DNA of 61,034 bases from Tenacibaculum aquimarinum (GCF_022478115.1 NZ_JAKGSC010000010.1:1-61034); one strand, 5' to 3'. Positions 1 through 9,861 are shown, counted from the first letter of the stretch. Notes: generated from the letters alone by a model not told the origin. Translations and numbers: made by a program.

Positions 1-2906
1 CCAGAAGTAGCATCGCTAGAAGAATCATGGTAGGTTACTGTGTAAGCTAAAGGATCTTGAGAACCTAAAATAGCTGCAGTTTGACTTTCTAAATCGAAAG
101 ATTGTATAACTCCGTTTGAGCCATCTCCATCTACAAAATCATCACATAATTCATATTCATTATCAGGATTAATATCATTTGCTACTGGAGTTGGAGAAAC
201 GTTTAAATTAATATAAGGCCCTAATCCTAGACAACCATTATCTAAATTATTATCTACACGAACATAAATTTGTTGTGTGTTTGGATAACCGATATTTCTA
301 TAATTTGTAGCATCCGTAATTTCATTAGTTTCAGCAAGAGCATCAGCTTCATTTCTATAAAAGGTAACAGTAACAACTTGCGTTGTAAACATAGCTTCAA
401 TTGTAGCTCTTACATATTCAAAGTTAAATGTTGTTACACCATCAGAGTCATCATTATTTGCGTTATCATTTCCATTTATATCTAGAAAATCATCACAATT
501 ATTGATGTTTTCAGAAAAAGTGCTTGGCACTTGAGAAGCAGTTACTAATAAATTTACAGCAATGTCATTAGAACATAATGTAGTATTGTCTGTAACTCTA
601 ACATAAACAACATCATTAGGTGTGTTTGTATTTGTATAAGCAGTATCGTTTGTTATTACTGAAGTATATGCTGCATCTGAATAATATACAAAAGTTTCAT
701 TTGTGTAATTACTAGATATTAACTCATTGGCTTCTGTAAGGTTAAATGCAGAAAATCCATCAGTATCATCATCACACTGTTTTAATTCAATTGAATTTAA
801 AACGGGTAACGAATTTATTGTAAGTGTTATAGCATTTGATGTTGCTTCGCAAGAGCTTCCAGATCTAAACATTCTAACTCTATATTGATTTGTGTCAAAG
901 CTAGAAGGAGCGTCAGTTATTGTTAATGCTGTAGAAGTTTCATTACTGTAATTTACATCTGCAACTACATCGTTCCAATTGATGCCATTGTCAGTGCTAA
1001 CTTGCCAAATAAAAGTGTCTGCTGTTGAATCAATGGTAATATTAAACGTATCATTTTCACAATGAGTTGTGTCTTCAAAAGTTGTATTTAGTATTGGTGT
1101 GCTAAAAACTGTTATTTGAAAGTTAGTAAACTGCGGACATAAATCAGGATTACTTACATTGTGTATTCTAACATATATTGTTTGGTTTGCAGCAGTATTT
1201 ATGTAATTTCCTGTAATATTTGTTCCGGTAACATTGTCTATGGCAGCTTGAGAAGTTTCAAAATATAACACTTCAAAATCTGTTGTACTTTGCGTTAATA
1301 ATACATCAGGTGTTACTTCTGTTTCAAAATTAAAAGTGGCTGTTGTGCCTCCAGAAGCATCACATTTTTCAATTGTACTTACTGGGTTGGCAACTGGTAA
1401 ATCTAAAACTCGTAGAAAAAAACTTTGGTCAACTGTACACATAGTGTTTAATGTGTTTTCTACTCTAACAAAGATTTCTTGATTATAGCTAGTTGTGTTG
1501 GTAAATGTTGTGTTTTTGTCAATAACATCTGTAGTTGCATCTGTTTGTGCGCCACTTTGTGTTGTATGATAACTAACCGAATAATCTGTGGCAGATAAAG
1601 TTCCTAAAATTTCAGCATCTTTATCAATAAATTGAGAAAAAGTATAAATCCCGTCAGTAGAACTACCAGAAACAGCATCGTCACAAACTATAATATCAGT
1701 TGCAGTTGCAGGTGTAGGTTCTATAGCATAAGTTACTTCAAAATCAGTTATGGTATCACAACTTAAATCGTCTTCTATAGCTGTATTAAAAACACGTGCC
1801 CAAAATTGTTGAACACTATTGGTTGTAAAATTAAAACTAGTAATTTCTCCAGTGTTAGCATTTGCATCTGCTAAAGATGTATAATATTTAACATCTACAC
1901 CTATTTGGGTACCAATAATAGTTGCAGTTTGTGTTGTTAAATCAAAAGTTTCTCCGGCACCATCTGTATCACAAATTTCAATAGAAGTTGGTTGTGTTGC
2001 TGTTGGTGGAGGTACAAATGTAATTTCTACTTCATGTTCTGTTTCTTGGCTGTTTGTATCTGTGATTTTAACCTGATAGTTACCAGAAACATTATTGTTT
2101 ATAGTTAAAGTTGCGTTTGTTTGTGCAGGAATTAGAGGTTGAAAACCCATTCCATCATTTGTATCTAAGAACCATTCATACGAGGCTGCAGTACCAGTAG
2201 TCGGAGTTGCATCTAAAGTAACAGTACTTGGTGGGGTAGTTTCACAAACTGTTTGGTCTGGTCCTAAAGCAGTTTCTACAATTGAGCAATCTAAAGGATT
2301 TCCTCCTCCATCATCAATTAAACTTCCTGTCCATTCTAGTGTAAAAGAATCATTTCCACCTTGGAAACTATTTATTAATAATAAATATTCTTCACCAGCA
2401 TTTACTGTGAAAAAAGGTGTGTAAGAACTTCCAGCAGCACCAGCTGGAGGATTACCAGCACCTGTAGTACCGTTTCCTGCTAAACCATCATAATTAGAGA
2501 TACCACAATCTCCAGCTCCTGTCCAATTAACCGGATTACCTAAACTACCACAACTAGCGTTTGGCCCATATAAAGCAAAATCCCAATCATCAGGGTCTTC
2601 ACCTGGTCTCGGTGTTGTAGGTATAATATTAAAACCTACTTCTCCTGATCTAGAAGCTTTAAAGCGAAACCAAATTGAGTTTCCCTCTACTGTATTAGGA
2701 TTGTTGATGTCTGGATTACCACCAGCACCTAGGCAACCAGAAGCACTTTGACCAGGAAAATCATCAGTTCCAATACCATCTACAGTATAGTTTTGACTTC
2801 CAGTTTCACATACAGCGATTGCGTTGCTACAATCTGAAATTTGTGAGTAAGAAAATTGATTAAAAGCTATACTTAAAACGAATATTAATATAATTTTATT
2901 CTTCAT
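1..2906 (-). CDS. Large repeat-built secreted surface protein (T9SS type B-like), C-terminus outside window
   Basis: The reading frame is open from the ATG at 2906 down to base 3, about 968 codons, and is cut by the window edge, so the C-terminus is missing. Residues 1-22 form a signal peptide (MKNKIILIF... ending FSYSQ). A disulfide-type N-terminal domain follows (CSNAIAVCETGSQ...), then an Ig/PKD-like segment (LGPDQTVCETTPPSTVTLDA), then many repeats of about 90-110 residues that each carry a Cys-Asp-rich signature such as CDDDTDGFSAFNL. Flavobacteriia secrete proteins of this build through the type IX system and usually end them with a type B sorting domain (gliding-motility C-terminal domain). 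That end cannot be seen here, so T9SS export is inferred. The start overlaps the end of the upstream small secreted gene by 11 bp, which suggests translational coupling. Likely a cell-surface or adhesion protein. Confidence 0.85.
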   Translation of the reverse strand, partial: MKNKIILIFVLSIAFNQFSYSQISDCSNAIAVCETGSQNYTVDGIGTDDFPGQSASGCLGAGGNPDINNPNTVEGNSIWFRFKASRSGEVGFNIIPTTPRPGEDPDDWDFALYGPNASCGSLGNPVNWTGAGDCGISNYDGLAGNGTTGAGNPPAGAAGSSYTPFFTVNAGEEYLLLINSFQGGNDSFTLEWTGSLIDDGGGNPLDCSIVETALGPDQTVCETTPPSTVTLDATPTTGTAASYEWFLDTNDGMGFQPLIPAQTNATLTINNNVSGNYQVKITDTNSQETEHEVEITFVPPPTATQPTSIEICDTDGAGETFDLTTQTATIIGTQIGVDVKYYTSLADANANTGEITSFNFTTNSVQQFWARVFNTAIEDDLSCDTITDFEVTYAIEPTPATATDIIVCDDAVSGSSTDGIYTFSQFIDKDAEILGTLSATDYSVSYHTTQSGAQTDATTDVIDKNTTFTNTTSYNQEIFVRVENTLNTMCTVDQSFFLRVLDLPVANPVSTIEKCDASGGTTATFNFETEVTPDVLLTQSTTDFEVLYFETSQAAIDNVTGTNITGNYINTAANQTIYVRIHNVSNPDLCPQFTNFQITVFSTPILNTTFEDTTHCENDTFNITIDSTADTFIWQVSTDNGINWNDVVADVNYSNETSTALTITDAPSSFDTNQYRVRMFRSGSSCEATSNAITLTINSLPVLNSIELKQCDDDTDGFSAFNLTEANELISSNYTNETFVYYSDAAYTSVITNDTAYTNTNTPNDVVYVRVTDNTTLCSNDIAVNLLVTASQVPSTFSENINNCDDFLDINGNDNANNDDSDGVTTFNFEYVRATIEAMFTTQVVTVTFYRNEADALAETNEITDATNYRNIGYPNTQQIYVRVDNNLDNGCLGLGPYINLNVSPTPVANDINPDNEYELCDDFVDGDGSNGVIQSFDLESQTAAILGSQDPLAYTVTYHDSSSDATS

Positions 2907-3216
2907 AATAAGTCTTTGTAATTACTTTTTTATAGTTTATTTTATTGTCTTTTAAAAGAATAAAACTATAAGTTCCTTTTGGATAATTTGTAAAACGATG
3001 TTTCATAACATGCACTTCTTCAATAACTAACTCTTTTTCAAAAAAAACTTTATTTTTTTCATCTACTATTTTTAAGGTATAATTTCCTTTTTCTGAAACT
3101 TGAGTGACTATAGATGAGGTTCCTAAGATTGTTTTAGGAGAAACTTCAATTCTAGTCTTTTGAGAAAATAGATTAGTGAATGTTAGCAAAGTAATGAATA
3201 ATAATATAATTCTCAT
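2896..3216 (-). CDS. Small secreted protein of unknown function, coupled to the large surface protein
   Basis: A 106-residue protein with a signal peptide (MRIILLFITLLTFTNLFSQ). The rest is predicted to be beta-rich (TRIEVSPKTILGTSSIVTQV, NYTLKIVDEKNKVFFEKEL, GTYSFILLKDNKINYKKVI), with alternating hydrophobic strands like one small beta-sandwich. Its second half, with GNYTLKI and YPKGTYSFIL, resembles the carboxy-terminal sorting-type sandwich folds of Bacteroidota, but I cannot assign a family. It is the first gene of the minus-strand pair and overlaps the start of the giant surface protein by 11 bp. It may be an accessory factor or a partner on the surface; that is inference from position only. 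Confidence 0.75.
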   Translation of the reverse strand: MRIILLFITLLTFTNLFSQKTRIEVSPKTILGTSSIVTQVSEKGNYTLKIVDEKNKVFFEKELVIEEVHVMKHRFTNYPKGTYSFILLKDNKINYKKVITKTYYEE

Positions 3217-3297
3217 TTCAATAATATTTATCTACGAATTTATTAATTTCTATTGTATTCATCATTAGGTAAAAACTCTTTTTTTTATTAACATATT

Positions 3298-3335
3298 TTA
3301 ATTATTTTATTTTCCATGGAAAATAAAATAATTAA
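3298..3335. promoter_or_regulatory. Perfect 38-bp palindrome, probable operator of the redox cluster
   Basis: Every base from 3298 to 3335 pairs with its mirror position around the centre 3316/3317. The core is TTTTCCATGGAAAA and the arms are AT-rich. It lies just upstream of a TAnnTTTG element at 3339-3346, where the -33 region should be, and no TTG is found at the expected distance. A dyad over a -33 site fits an operator for a dimeric winged-helix regulator, and the MarR-family gene of the same cluster is the obvious candidate. The binding partner is inferred. A role as an RNA hairpin is less likely, because the dyad lies upstream of the predicted transcript start. Confidence 0.6.
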
Positions 3336-3338
3336 TTG

Positions 3339-3346
3339 TAACTTTG
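3339..3346 (+). promoter_or_regulatory. Bacteroidota -7 promoter element for the redox cluster
   Basis: TAACTTTG matches the TAnnTTTG -7 consensus. It sits 25 bp before the ATG of the DoxX gene, giving a short leader. The -33 TTG is absent and its place is taken by the 38-bp palindrome, so the promoter may be weak or may depend on a regulator. Confidence 0.5.
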
Positions 3347-3370
3347 TAAAGAATTTAAAATTTATAAAGA

Positions 3371-3730
3371 ATGAAAACTAACAAAATAATTTTCTATGCA
3401 TCAACAGGTTTATTAACCGTAATGATGCTAATGTCTGCGGGTATGTATTTTTTTAATTATGAAGAAGTAGCAGGTATGTTTACTAACTTTGGCTATCCGG
3501 CATATATAATTCAACCATACGGAGTTGTTAAAATTTTAGGATTAGTTGCCTTATGGTTTTTTAGAGGTAAATTTATAAATGAATGGGCGTATGCAGGTTT
3601 TTTCTTTGCATTTATTTTAGCTTTTTTCGCACATTTTATGATTGGTGATGGAGAACAATGGGGCGCTTTAATAGCAATGGTTTTATTACTAGTTTCTTAT
3701 TTCTTTGGTAAAAAAGTACAAAATGGATAA
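3371..3730 (+). CDS. DoxX-like four-helix membrane protein
   Basis: A 119-residue protein with four hydrophobic segments: about residues 6-27, 45-62, 70-90 and 97-113. Size and layout match the DoxX / DoxX-like family. Typical features are the first helix followed by a short loop with aromatic residues (MYFFNYEEVAGMFTNFGYP) and a conserved Gly/Pro turn (IQPYGVVKILG). DoxX-type proteins often sit in bacterial redox-stress clusters, and some act in sulfur or thiol metabolism. It is the first gene after the palindromic operator, and its stop overlaps the OsmC start (8 bp), so the two are probably translated together. Its biochemical role is not evident from the sequence. Confidence 0.85.
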   Translation: MKTNKIIFYASTGLLTVMMLMSAGMYFFNYEEVAGMFTNFGYPAYIIQPYGVVKILGLVALWFFRGKFINEWAYAGFFFAFILAFFAHFMIGDGEQWGALIAMVLLLVSYFFGKKVQNG

Positions 3731-4109
3731 ACTTACAACAAGTAAAGTAGTTTTAACGGATAAAAATTATTTAGCCGAAGCTAAAATGAGAAATCATTTT
3801 GCAGTTATTGATGAACCTGTAGCTTCTGGAGGAGACGACAGTGGTCCAACTCCAGTTGAGTATTTACTAACAGCAATTGGTGGTTGTGTTTCTATTACAC
3901 TAAGAATGTACGCAAAACGTAAAGGTTGGGATTTAGGAAAAATAACAGTAAATGTTACCCAAAACGAGCAAAAAGAATTAATTGAAGAAATTTCTTTTGA
4001 AAAAGAAGTAACGGAAGAACAACGAAAAAGACTCCAAGAAATTGCTGGTAAATGTCCTGTAGCTAAAATGGTGAAAGGAGAAACAGCAATATCTACAAAA
4101 ATTATATAA
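3723..4109 (+). CDS. OsmC family peroxiredoxin-like protein
   Basis: 128 residues from the ATG at 3723. An in-frame upstream Met at 3705 lies inside the DoxX gene, and the resulting extension (MVKKYK) has no family counterpart. The family features are SGGDDSGPTPVEYLLTAIGGC with the first redox Cys at about residue 55, and GKCPVAK with the second Cys at about residue 111. OsmC/Ohr proteins reduce organic hydroperoxides through such a cysteine pair. This one has the general OsmC/YhfA-type build rather than clear Ohr motifs. It overlaps the gene before it by 8 bp, and the next gene starts directly after its stop. The neighbours suggest protection against oxidants or electrophiles. Confidence 0.9.
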   Translation: MDKLTTSKVVLTDKNYLAEAKMRNHFAVIDEPVASGGDDSGPTPVEYLLTAIGGCVSITLRMYAKRKGWDLGKITVNVTQNEQKELIEEISFEKEVTEEQRKRLQEIAGKCPVAKMVKGETAISTKII

Positions 4110-4634
4110 ATGAAAAACATAATAGCATTTGCAGGAAGCAATAGTAAAAACTCAATAAATAAACAATTAGCAACATATACATCTAGTTTAGTAGAAAATG
4201 TAGCTGTTCAAATCTTAGATTTAAATGATTTTCCATTACCAATCTACGGAATAGATGAAGAAACTGAAAAGGGAATTCCGGCTAACGCAAACAAGTTTTT
4301 AAGTTTAATAGAAAGTTCAGATGGAATTATAGTGTCATTAGCTGAGCATAATGGAAGTTATACTGTTGCGTTTAAAAACTTACTTGATTGGATGTCTCGT
4401 ATAGATAAATCAATTTTTAAAAATAAACCAATGTTGTTAATGGCAACTTCTCCAGGGGCACGTGGAGGTAAAACTGTTTTAGAAACTGCAAAGAATGCAT
4501 TTCCTCGTTTTGGAGCAAATCTTGTAGCAGATTTTTCTTTACCAAGTTTTTTTGATAACTTTAAAGAAAATGAAATAACAAATGAAGCTTTAAACTCACA
4601 ATTAAAAGAGTTGGTAGCGGAATTTAAAAATTAA
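4110..4634 (+). CDS. NAD(P)H-dependent FMN reductase family flavoprotein
   Basis: 174 residues with a flavodoxin-like fold. The N-terminal phosphate-binding loop is AFAGSNSKNSINKQLA, and the flavin/substrate loop is SLAEHNGSYTVAFKNLLDWMSR, typical of the NADPH-dependent FMN reductase (ChrR/azoreductase-like) family. MATSPGARGG is the third flavin-contact loop. Such enzymes transfer two electrons from NAD(P)H to quinones, azo compounds or metals, avoiding semiquinone radicals. The ATG follows the OsmC stop with no gap, so the genes are co-transcribed. A role in quinone or electrophile detoxification fits the neighbours, but the substrate is not known. Confidence 0.88.
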   Translation: MKNIIAFAGSNSKNSINKQLATYTSSLVENVAVQILDLNDFPLPIYGIDEETEKGIPANANKFLSLIESSDGIIVSLAEHNGSYTVAFKNLLDWMSRIDKSIFKNKPMLLMATSPGARGGKTVLETAKNAFPRFGANLVADFSLPSFFDNFKENEITNEALNSQLKELVAEFKN

Positions 4635-4646
4635 TAAATCAGAAAT

Positions 4647-4892
4647 ATGGAAGTTATAATTTACGGTAGAAAAGGACATGCACACACAGTTGCTTTTAAA
4701 AATCACTTAAGAATGTCAGACATTCCTTTTGTGTACAAAGATGTAGCTGTAGATGCAGAAGCTAAAAAACATACTAAAGAATTATACAATGGTGCTTTAA
4801 AATACCCAACCATAATTATTGATGGAGAAGTTTATTTAACACCAACTTCAGATGAATTTAATAAAATTATAAAAGAAGCAGGTTTAAAATAG
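4647..4892 (+). CDS. Glutaredoxin-fold protein lacking all cysteines
   Basis: 81 residues with the thioredoxin/glutaredoxin pattern: strand MEVIIYGRK, active-site helix HTVAFKNHLRMSDIPF, strand VYKDVAVD, the cis-Pro loop YPTIIIDGEVYL (Pro54), and a C-terminal helix. Where glutaredoxins have CPYC this protein has H11-A12-H13-T14, and it has no cysteine anywhere. It therefore cannot do dithiol or monothiol exchange. The cis-Pro loop is kept, so the fold and peptide or glutathione docking may be retained. It lies 12 bp after the FMN reductase gene. It could bind glutathione or a metal through the two histidines, or act as a structural partner; both are inference. Confidence 0.8.
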   Translation: MEVIIYGRKGHAHTVAFKNHLRMSDIPFVYKDVAVDAEAKKHTKELYNGALKYPTIIIDGEVYLTPTSDEFNKIIKEAGLK

Positions 4893-4903
4893 AACTATTA
4901 TAA

Positions 4904-4938
4904 ACTGAATACTGAATACTGAATACTGAATACTGAAT
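4904..4938. repeat. Five tandem copies of the heptamer ACTGAAT directly before the MarR start codon
   Basis: Five perfect head-to-tail copies of ACTGAAT end one base before the ATG at 4940. The same heptamer, in either orientation, appears as short arrays near 48103-48115 and at 60891-60906. A 7-bp unit changes spacing and frame when the copy number changes. Here it fills the space between the previous stop and the regulator start, where the ribosome-binding region or a promoter would lie. Confidence 0.9.
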
Positions 4939-4939
4939 A

Positions 4940-5380
4940 ATGGGAGATATTTCTAAAGACATACAATCCACTTTTAAAAATCATAAAGTAAAAGCATTTC
5001 TTAACATAAAATACACTGCTAATTGGTTAAGCAGCAATGAAAATACTTTTTTTAAACCTTTCGGAATTTCTCCACAGCAATACAATATCTTGAGAATTTT
5101 AAGAGGAGCAGGAGAAAGAATGAAAGCGCAAACTGTAAAAGAGCGCATGGTAGAAAGAGCTCCTAATGCTACACGATTAATGGATAAGTTATGCGAAAAA
5201 AGTTTAACGATAAGAGAACGTTGTGAGCACGATAAAAGAGTGGTTTACGTAACAATTACTGATAAAGGATTATCTCTTTTGTCTGAAATAGATAAAGTGA
5301 GCTCAGAGTTAAATATTTTAAAGAATCTAACAGAAAAAGAAGCAAAACAATTAAGTGATCTTTTAGATAAAATTAGATAA
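4940..5380 (+). CDS. MarR family transcriptional regulator
   Basis: 146 residues. Residues 20-60 give the dimer helix and first winged-helix helices (FFKPFGISPQQYNILRILRGAG). The recognition helix is around VERAPNATRLMDKLCEK, and the wing has the diagnostic RCEHDKRVVYVTITDKG, where D-x-R-x3-V-x-I-T-x-x-G is the MarR signature. There are cysteines at about positions 85 and 94 (one in the helix LCEK, one in ERCEHD). Redox-sensing MarR proteins use such residues, but an OhrR-type N-terminal Cys is not present. It sits inside the redox cluster and probably controls it through the palindromes at 3298-3335 and/or 6157-6176. Its own translation may depend on the heptamer array abutting its start. 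Confidence 0.92.
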   Translation: MGDISKDIQSTFKNHKVKAFLNIKYTANWLSSNENTFFKPFGISPQQYNILRILRGAGERMKAQTVKERMVERAPNATRLMDKLCEKSLTIRERCEHDKRVVYVTITDKGLSLLSEIDKVSSELNILKNLTEKEAKQLSDLLDKIR

Positions 5381-5395
5381 TAATATTAACTAAAA

Positions 5396-6115
5396 ATGAA
5401 AAAAATAATTCATAAAGCAGAAAGTAGAGGTTTTGCAGATCATGGTTGGTTGCAAGCCAATCACTCATTTAGTTTTGCAAATTGGTTTGATAAAGAGCGA
5501 ATTCAATTTGGGGCATTAAGGGTTTTAAATGACGATTTAATTGCTCCGTCCATGGGTTTTAGTACACATCCGCATCAAAATATGGAAATAATTACAATTC
5601 CATTAAGTGGTAAGTTAAAACATAAAGACAACTTGGCTAATGAGTGGTTAACAGTTGAATCTAATGAAGTTCAGGTTATGTCTGCAGGAACGGGTGTTTA
5701 TCATTCAGAAATGAATGCATCTGTAAATGAACATTTAAGCCTATTTCAACTTTGGATTTTACCTTACAAAGAAGGAGTTTCTCCTCGTTATGATCAAAAG
5801 GTTTTTAATTCAGAAGATCGAAAAAACAAACTTCAAATAGTAGTAAGTTCTTTTGATGATGAAGAAAATTCAGGTTTAAAAATTCATCAAAATGCACAAA
5901 TTTCTCGATTAGATTTAGAAGAGAATATAGAATTTAAGTATCAGTTTAAATATAATAACTCTGGTGTTTATTTAATGAATATTTCGGGTAAAATACTTGT
6001 TGATAGTACTTTGTTAAAGCAACGAGATGCAATTGGACTTTCTGAAACTTCAGATTTTACTATTAAAGCTCTAGAAACTTCAGAATTACTTTTAGTAGAA
6101 GTTCCAATGTTATAA
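5396..6115 (+). CDS. Pirin family protein (bicupin)
   Basis: 239 residues. The N-terminal cupin carries the pirin signature: FSFANWFDKERIQFGALRVLNDD, then GFSTHPHQNMEIITIPLSGKLKHKDN with the metal-binding His-x-His and Glu, and MSAGTGVYHSEMN with the fourth ligand. The second cupin is degenerate, as usual. Bacterial pirins bind Fe and several have quercetin 2,3-dioxygenase activity; others respond to oxidative stress. It lies 15 bp after the MarR gene, which suggests co-transcription. The substrate is unknown; the redox neighbours favour a role in handling quinone or phenolic electrophiles. Confidence 0.93.
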   Translation: MKKIIHKAESRGFADHGWLQANHSFSFANWFDKERIQFGALRVLNDDLIAPSMGFSTHPHQNMEIITIPLSGKLKHKDNLANEWLTVESNEVQVMSAGTGVYHSEMNASVNEHLSLFQLWILPYKEGVSPRYDQKVFNSEDRKNKLQIVVSSFDDEENSGLKIHQNAQISRLDLEENIEFKYQFKYNNSGVYLMNISGKILVDSTLLKQRDAIGLSETSDFTIKALETSELLLVEVPML

Positions 6116-6156
6116 TCTTTCTTTTTTAGTATTAACTTATTTCTTTATATTGCAAC

Positions 6157-6176
6157 TTATTATGCGCGCATAATAA
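6157..6176. promoter_or_regulatory. Perfect 20-bp palindrome TTATTATGCGCGCATAATAA upstream of the OYE-type reductase
   Basis: A complete dyad with a GCGCGC centre in otherwise AT-rich DNA, ending 24 bp before the ATG of the flavin oxidoreductase. The position and symmetry fit a winged-helix (MarR-type) repressor site. The core differs from the palindrome at 3298-3335, so two different regulators are possible. No TAnnTTTG element is clear here, so whether the reductase has its own promoter is open. Confidence 0.55.
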
Positions 6177-6185
6177 ATTTCTTAA

Positions 6186-8228
<2,043 letters not shown>

Positions 8229-8264
8229 TAAAAGCGTTATTTTTGTTCCTCAATAATTTATAAA

Positions 8265-8792
8265 ATGAAAAAAATAATAATATTATTTCTAATATTACAA
8301 CAATATTTTGTGTTTGCGCAAGAACCGCCAAAGATGTTAAAATATAATGCGAAAAATGCGTCAAATGTTTTTTATTATGATGAAGATGAGGTTTCTAAAA
8401 AAATAAAAATTAAAAAAGACAACACAAAATCAATAGTAACAAATGCTTTAAAAGTATATAATGATAAAATTAGAGTTATAACTTTTTTAAATAATCAAAA
8501 GTTTCAAGAACTAGATGTTATTGTTAACACAATGGGGAAAGAAGCTAGAAATAATCCAGATTTAAGTAAAAGAATTAGACAACGAATAGAAATAGTTGTT
8601 TTGCCTATTAGAGATTCTATAAAGAAAAACGAAGAGATATTAAACACAACTTTACAACCTGCCTTAACAGAAAAACAGTTTAAGAGGTGGAAAAAATATC
8701 AAAAAAGGAAGAAAAAAGAATTACGCCCTAAACAACCTAAAAGAGAAGAGCAACAAACATCTAGGCCCAGAAATAATAGAAGACTATATTAA
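8265..8792 (+). CDS. Secreted basic protein, paralogue of the gene at 9978
   Basis: 175 residues with a signal peptide (MKKIIILFLILQQYFVFAQ). The mature part has NASNVFYYDEDEVSKKIKIKKD, then a helical region, then LTEKQFKRWKKYQKRKKKEL and a very basic tail. The gene at 9978 shares the same plan, with A-(S/G)-(V/I)-FYYxEDxVxKKIK(I/V)K and (L/S)xEKQxKxWxKYQKKKK at matching positions. The LTxxQ-like segment and helical character recall Spy/CpxP-type periplasmic proteins, but this is weak and I do not assign that family. A hairpin terminator follows directly. The two copies flank lpxD, which hints at an envelope-related role. Confidence 0.8.
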   Translation: MKKIIILFLILQQYFVFAQEPPKMLKYNAKNASNVFYYDEDEVSKKIKIKKDNTKSIVTNALKVYNDKIRVITFLNNQKFQELDVIVNTMGKEARNNPDLSKRIRQRIEIVVLPIRDSIKKNEEILNTTLQPALTEKQFKRWKKYQKRKKKELRPKQPKREEQQTSRPRNNRRLY

Positions 8793-8793
8793 T

Positions 8794-8829
8794 TATAAAT
8801 CCTGCTTTATTGCAGGATTTATAGTTTTT
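8794..8829 (+). terminator. Rho-independent terminator
   Basis: A 12-bp stem, TATAAATCCTGC (8794-8805) with GCAGGATTTATA (8812-8823), has a 6-nt loop and is followed by a T-rich tail. It begins just after the stop of the 8265 gene and separates it from lpxD. Confidence 0.85.
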
Positions 8830-8874
8830 AAAAATTAAAGAGTATTTTTATCAAACAAATTACAAAACATTAAA

Positions 8875-9861
8875 ATGAAATCATTTACAATTCAAGAAAT
8901 TAATTCATTAGTTAAAGGTGAATTAATAGGTGCTTGTGCAGAGAATATTTCTGCTCCAGAGCAAATAGAAAAAGCAATAAAAGGTCAAGTTACTTTTATT
9001 GGAAATAGAAAATTTGCTCGTTTATGGGAAAATTCTAATGCAAGTGCAGCAATTATAGATGAGAAATTAGATCTTGAGCCAGGAGAAAACAAAGCACTAA
9101 TTAAAGTTAAAAATGCCGATTTAGCAATGGCAATTCTTTTGGAAGCTTTTGAGCCAGCATCACCAAGTTTTAGCGTAGATATTCATCCAACTGCTGTAAT
9201 TGATAGTTCAGCAAAAATTGGTGAAGGTTGTAAAATAGGTGCAAACTCTTACATTGGTAAAAATGTAGTTTTAAAGGATAATGTAATAATATATCCTAAT
9301 GTTTCTGTTTTTGATGATACTACAATTGGTAATAACACAACTATTTGGTCTGGAACTGTAATCAGAGAAAGAACAGAAATAGGAAGTAATTGTATTTTTC
9401 ATACAAATGTAAGTATTGGAGCAGACGGATTTGGTTATAGACCAAGCGAACAAGGTTTAACAAAAATTATTCATATTGGAAATGTTGTTATTGGTAATTA
9501 TGTAGAAATTGGAGCAAACTCTTGTGTAGATAGAGGTAAATTTAGCTCAACTATTTTAGGAGACGGTTGTAAGATTGATAATTTAGTGCAAATTGGACAT
9601 AATTCTGTTCTTGGAAAGTTCTGTATTATGGCAGGAAATAGTGGTTTAGCGGGTTCAGTAACTTTAGGCGATGGTGTTGTTATTGGCGGTAGCGCTTCTA
9701 TAAAAGACCATACAACAATACATTCAGGTGCTACCGTTGGTGCTGGTTCTGGTGTTATTGCAGATGTGCCTGCAGGTAAAACGGTAGTTGGTTATCCAGC
9801 TGCAGATGCAAGAGAAAAAATGAAAGAATGGGTAGCAATTCGTAGACTTGCAAGAAGTTAA
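8875..9861 (+). CDS. lpxD: UDP-3-O-acylglucosamine N-acyltransferase LpxD
   Basis: 328 residues. Residues 1-100 are the nucleotide-binding domain (FTIQEINSLVKGELIG; VTFIGNRKFARLWENSNASAAIID). Residues 105-300 are left-handed beta-helix hexapeptide repeats such as IGEGCKIGANSYIGKN and IGNNTTIWSGTVI. The conserved loop GADGFGYRP lies near residue 183, and the catalytic histidine is H242 in VQIGHNS. LpxD adds the second hydroxyacyl chain to UDP-acyl-glucosamine in lipid A synthesis, in the cytosol at the inner membrane. Flavobacteria often carry a second LpxD-like gene apart from the main lpx cluster. None of the usual partners (lpxC, fabZ, lpxA) are next to this one, so it may be the additional copy. 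Confidence 0.88.
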   Translation: MKSFTIQEINSLVKGELIGACAENISAPEQIEKAIKGQVTFIGNRKFARLWENSNASAAIIDEKLDLEPGENKALIKVKNADLAMAILLEAFEPASPSFSVDIHPTAVIDSSAKIGEGCKIGANSYIGKNVVLKDNVIIYPNVSVFDDTTIGNNTTIWSGTVIRERTEIGSNCIFHTNVSIGADGFGYRPSEQGLTKIIHIGNVVIGNYVEIGANSCVDRGKFSSTILGDGCKIDNLVQIGHNSVLGKFCIMAGNSGLAGSVTLGDGVVIGGSASIKDHTTIHSGATVGAGSGVIADVPAGKTVVGYPAADAREKMKEWVAIRRLARS

